NCBI GenBank assembly: GCA_934644855.1
Contig: CAKUDJ010000041.1
Span: 1 to 6,920 of the forward strand
DNA length: 6,920 nucleotides
Direction: 5' to 3'
Source of the DNA: an uncultured Elusimicrobiales bacterium
GTDB lineage: Bacteria; Elusimicrobiota; Elusimicrobia; Elusimicrobiales; Elusimicrobiaceae
In this document: positions 6,042 through 6,920 of the stretch, piece after piece
Numbering within the stretch: position 1 is the stretch's first letter
How the letters are laid out: the number at the start of each line of letters is the position of its first letter
Program-made: the position numbers and the translations under genes
Notes under the pieces: model-generated
The model's input: the letters and a program-made list of their open reading frames with translations, nothing else
Told to the model about the DNA's origin: nothing
Databases searched by the model: none

Positions 6042-6920
6042 ATGACGATACTGATTATTCTTTTAATGTTAGCCTTAAACGCGCTGTTAGCCGCGTATGA
6101 AATGGCGTTAGCGTCCGTTTCGCGCACGAAACTTTCCATTTTAGCGCAAGAAAAAAAAGCAGGGGCCGATTCCGCCCTGTTTATGAAAGACCACATGGAA
6201 GGCAGTTTGGCCGTGGTGCAAATTGGTATTACGCTGGTGGGCGCGATTGCGGCGGCCTGCGGCGGGGCCAGCGCGGACGAAGCCTTCGCCCCCAAATTGC
6301 AGGAGTGGCTTGCCCTGCCCAAACGCCTGGCGGACGTATTATCCATGGCGTTAGTCGTGCTGCCGCTTAGTTTTATTACCATTGTATTTGCGGAGCTGAC
6401 CCCCAAAACTTTTGCCATTAAAAATAAAGAATGGGTGGTGCTTCAGCTTTCCCCCGCTATGCGCGTGATGTATGCGGTTTTATTCCCCATTGTGCGCATT
6501 ATGGAAGCGATTGTAAAATTTTTTACGAAAAAATCTTTTCAAAAAGAACAAGACCCGCGCGAAGCCCAAAAAGCGGCCATTGCCGATTTACGCACCGCGG
6601 TAGCCATTGCCTCGTCCTCGCGCTTGTTCGGCAAGGCGGAAGAAAAAATAGTAATGTCCAGCGCGCTGTTTTGTATACGCAGTATACGCGAAATACAAGT
6701 GCCTTTGGAACAAGTATATATTTTGTACGCCAACGATTCTATTGCCGATACTTACTTAAAAGCACACATGGATATGCACACCCGCTTCCCCGTGTGCGAA
6801 GACCCCCACAATGTGCAAAGCATTATCGGCTATCTTAATTTTAAGGATATTTTCCAAGCCACTAAAATATCCGCAGGCAAGCCCGCCAATACGCGCACCA
6901 TTGTACGGCCTATCATCAGC
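6042..6920 (+). CDS. CNNM/DUF21 transmembrane protein with CBS domain (CorC/hemolysin-like family), 3'-truncated
   Basis: The 293 visible codons are open to the window edge. The N-terminus has a membrane helix followed by EMALASVSRTKL, typical of the DUF21 (CNNM) module. Further membrane segments lie near residues 55-77 (with QIGITLVG), 95-117 and 130-158. The family motif GELxPK appears as AELTPK (117-122). From about residue 205 a CBS domain begins, with HTRFPVCED and IIGYLNFKDIF matching the usual 'RxPVxxxxxxxIxGxxxxKD'. The position that often reads M-P-R at the CBS entry is I-Q-V-P-L here. Members are membrane proteins linked to Mg2+ (and Co2+) efflux or magnesium homeostasis; the substrate cannot be told from this sequence. 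The start is well fixed: an in-frame TAG lies 12 nt upstream with no start codon between. No Shine-Dalgarno sequence is visible. The second CBS domain and the C-terminal transporter-associated domain, if present, lie beyond the window. It is divergent from copA. Confidence 0.9.
   Translation, partial: MTILIILLMLALNALLAAYEMALASVSRTKLSILAQEKKAGADSALFMKDHMEGSLAVVQIGITLVGAIAAACGGASADEAFAPKLQEWLALPKRLADVLSMALVVLPLSFITIVFAELTPKTFAIKNKEWVVLQLSPAMRVMYAVLFPIVRIMEAIVKFFTKKSFQKEQDPREAQKAAIADLRTAVAIASSSRLFGKAEEKIVMSSALFCIRSIREIQVPLEQVYILYANDSIADTYLKAHMDMHTRFPVCEDPHNVQSIIGYLNFKDIFQATKISAGKPANTRTIVRPIIS

Noticed and set aside
6029..6418. Minus-strand open frame of 129 codons opposite the CNNM gene
   Set aside because: It is the antisense of the conserved DUF21 region, which clearly reads on the plus strand.

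Overview
The window comes from a bacterial chromosome of moderate-to-high GC, roughly the mid-50s percent by eye. It carries five protein-coding genes packed with very little spacing. The gene content (phosphopentomutase, glutamine-dependent NAD+ synthetase, a CsoR/CopA copper module, a CNNM/CBS membrane protein) points to a free-living or gut-type bacterium. NadE and the CopZ-like domain resemble those of anaerobic gut bacteria such as Clostridia or Bacteroidia, while DeoB resembles the long enterobacterial type. I cannot name the taxon from this window. Elusimicrobiota or a Clostridia-like lineage are guesses. There are no tRNA, rRNA, CRISPR or mobile elements.

Layout. At 1-1178 (+) is deoB, lacking only its first few codons, closed by a strong intrinsic terminator. 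Next to it is a second terminator that points the other way and ends the leftward genes. From 5929 down to 1275 (-) runs a tight set: copA (Cu+-exporting P-type ATPase), csoR (copper-sensing repressor) and nadE (NAD+ synthetase). The copA-csoR gap is 9 nt and the csoR-nadE gap is 26 nt, with no terminator in either. A 112-bp divergent intergenic region (5930-6041) holds a palindromic C/G-tract box typical of CsoR operators at the copA promoter. Beyond it a rightward gene (6042 to the window end) encodes the membrane half and part of the first CBS domain of a CNNM/DUF21 (CorC/'hemolysin'-like) transporter.

How they work together. CsoR has the Cys-His-Cys copper triad and should bind the box over the copA start region when copper is low. 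Copper would release it, inducing CopA, CsoR itself and, by read-through, NadE. A consensus extended -10 inside the 3' end of csoR could give nadE a copper-independent supply.

The most notable observation is at the 3' end of copA. The last 69 codons encode a complete CopZ-type metallochaperone domain. This segment starts with its own in-frame ATG, preceded by a GGGAG Shine-Dalgarno sequence at ideal distance, which is a better ribosome binding site than that of copA itself. The gene may therefore make both a CopA with a C-terminal metal-binding domain and a free CopZ chaperone by internal initiation. The CNNM gene has an in-frame stop 12 nt upstream of its ATG, no Shine-Dalgarno sequence and a -10-like element six bases before the ATG, so it may be translated from a leaderless mRNA.
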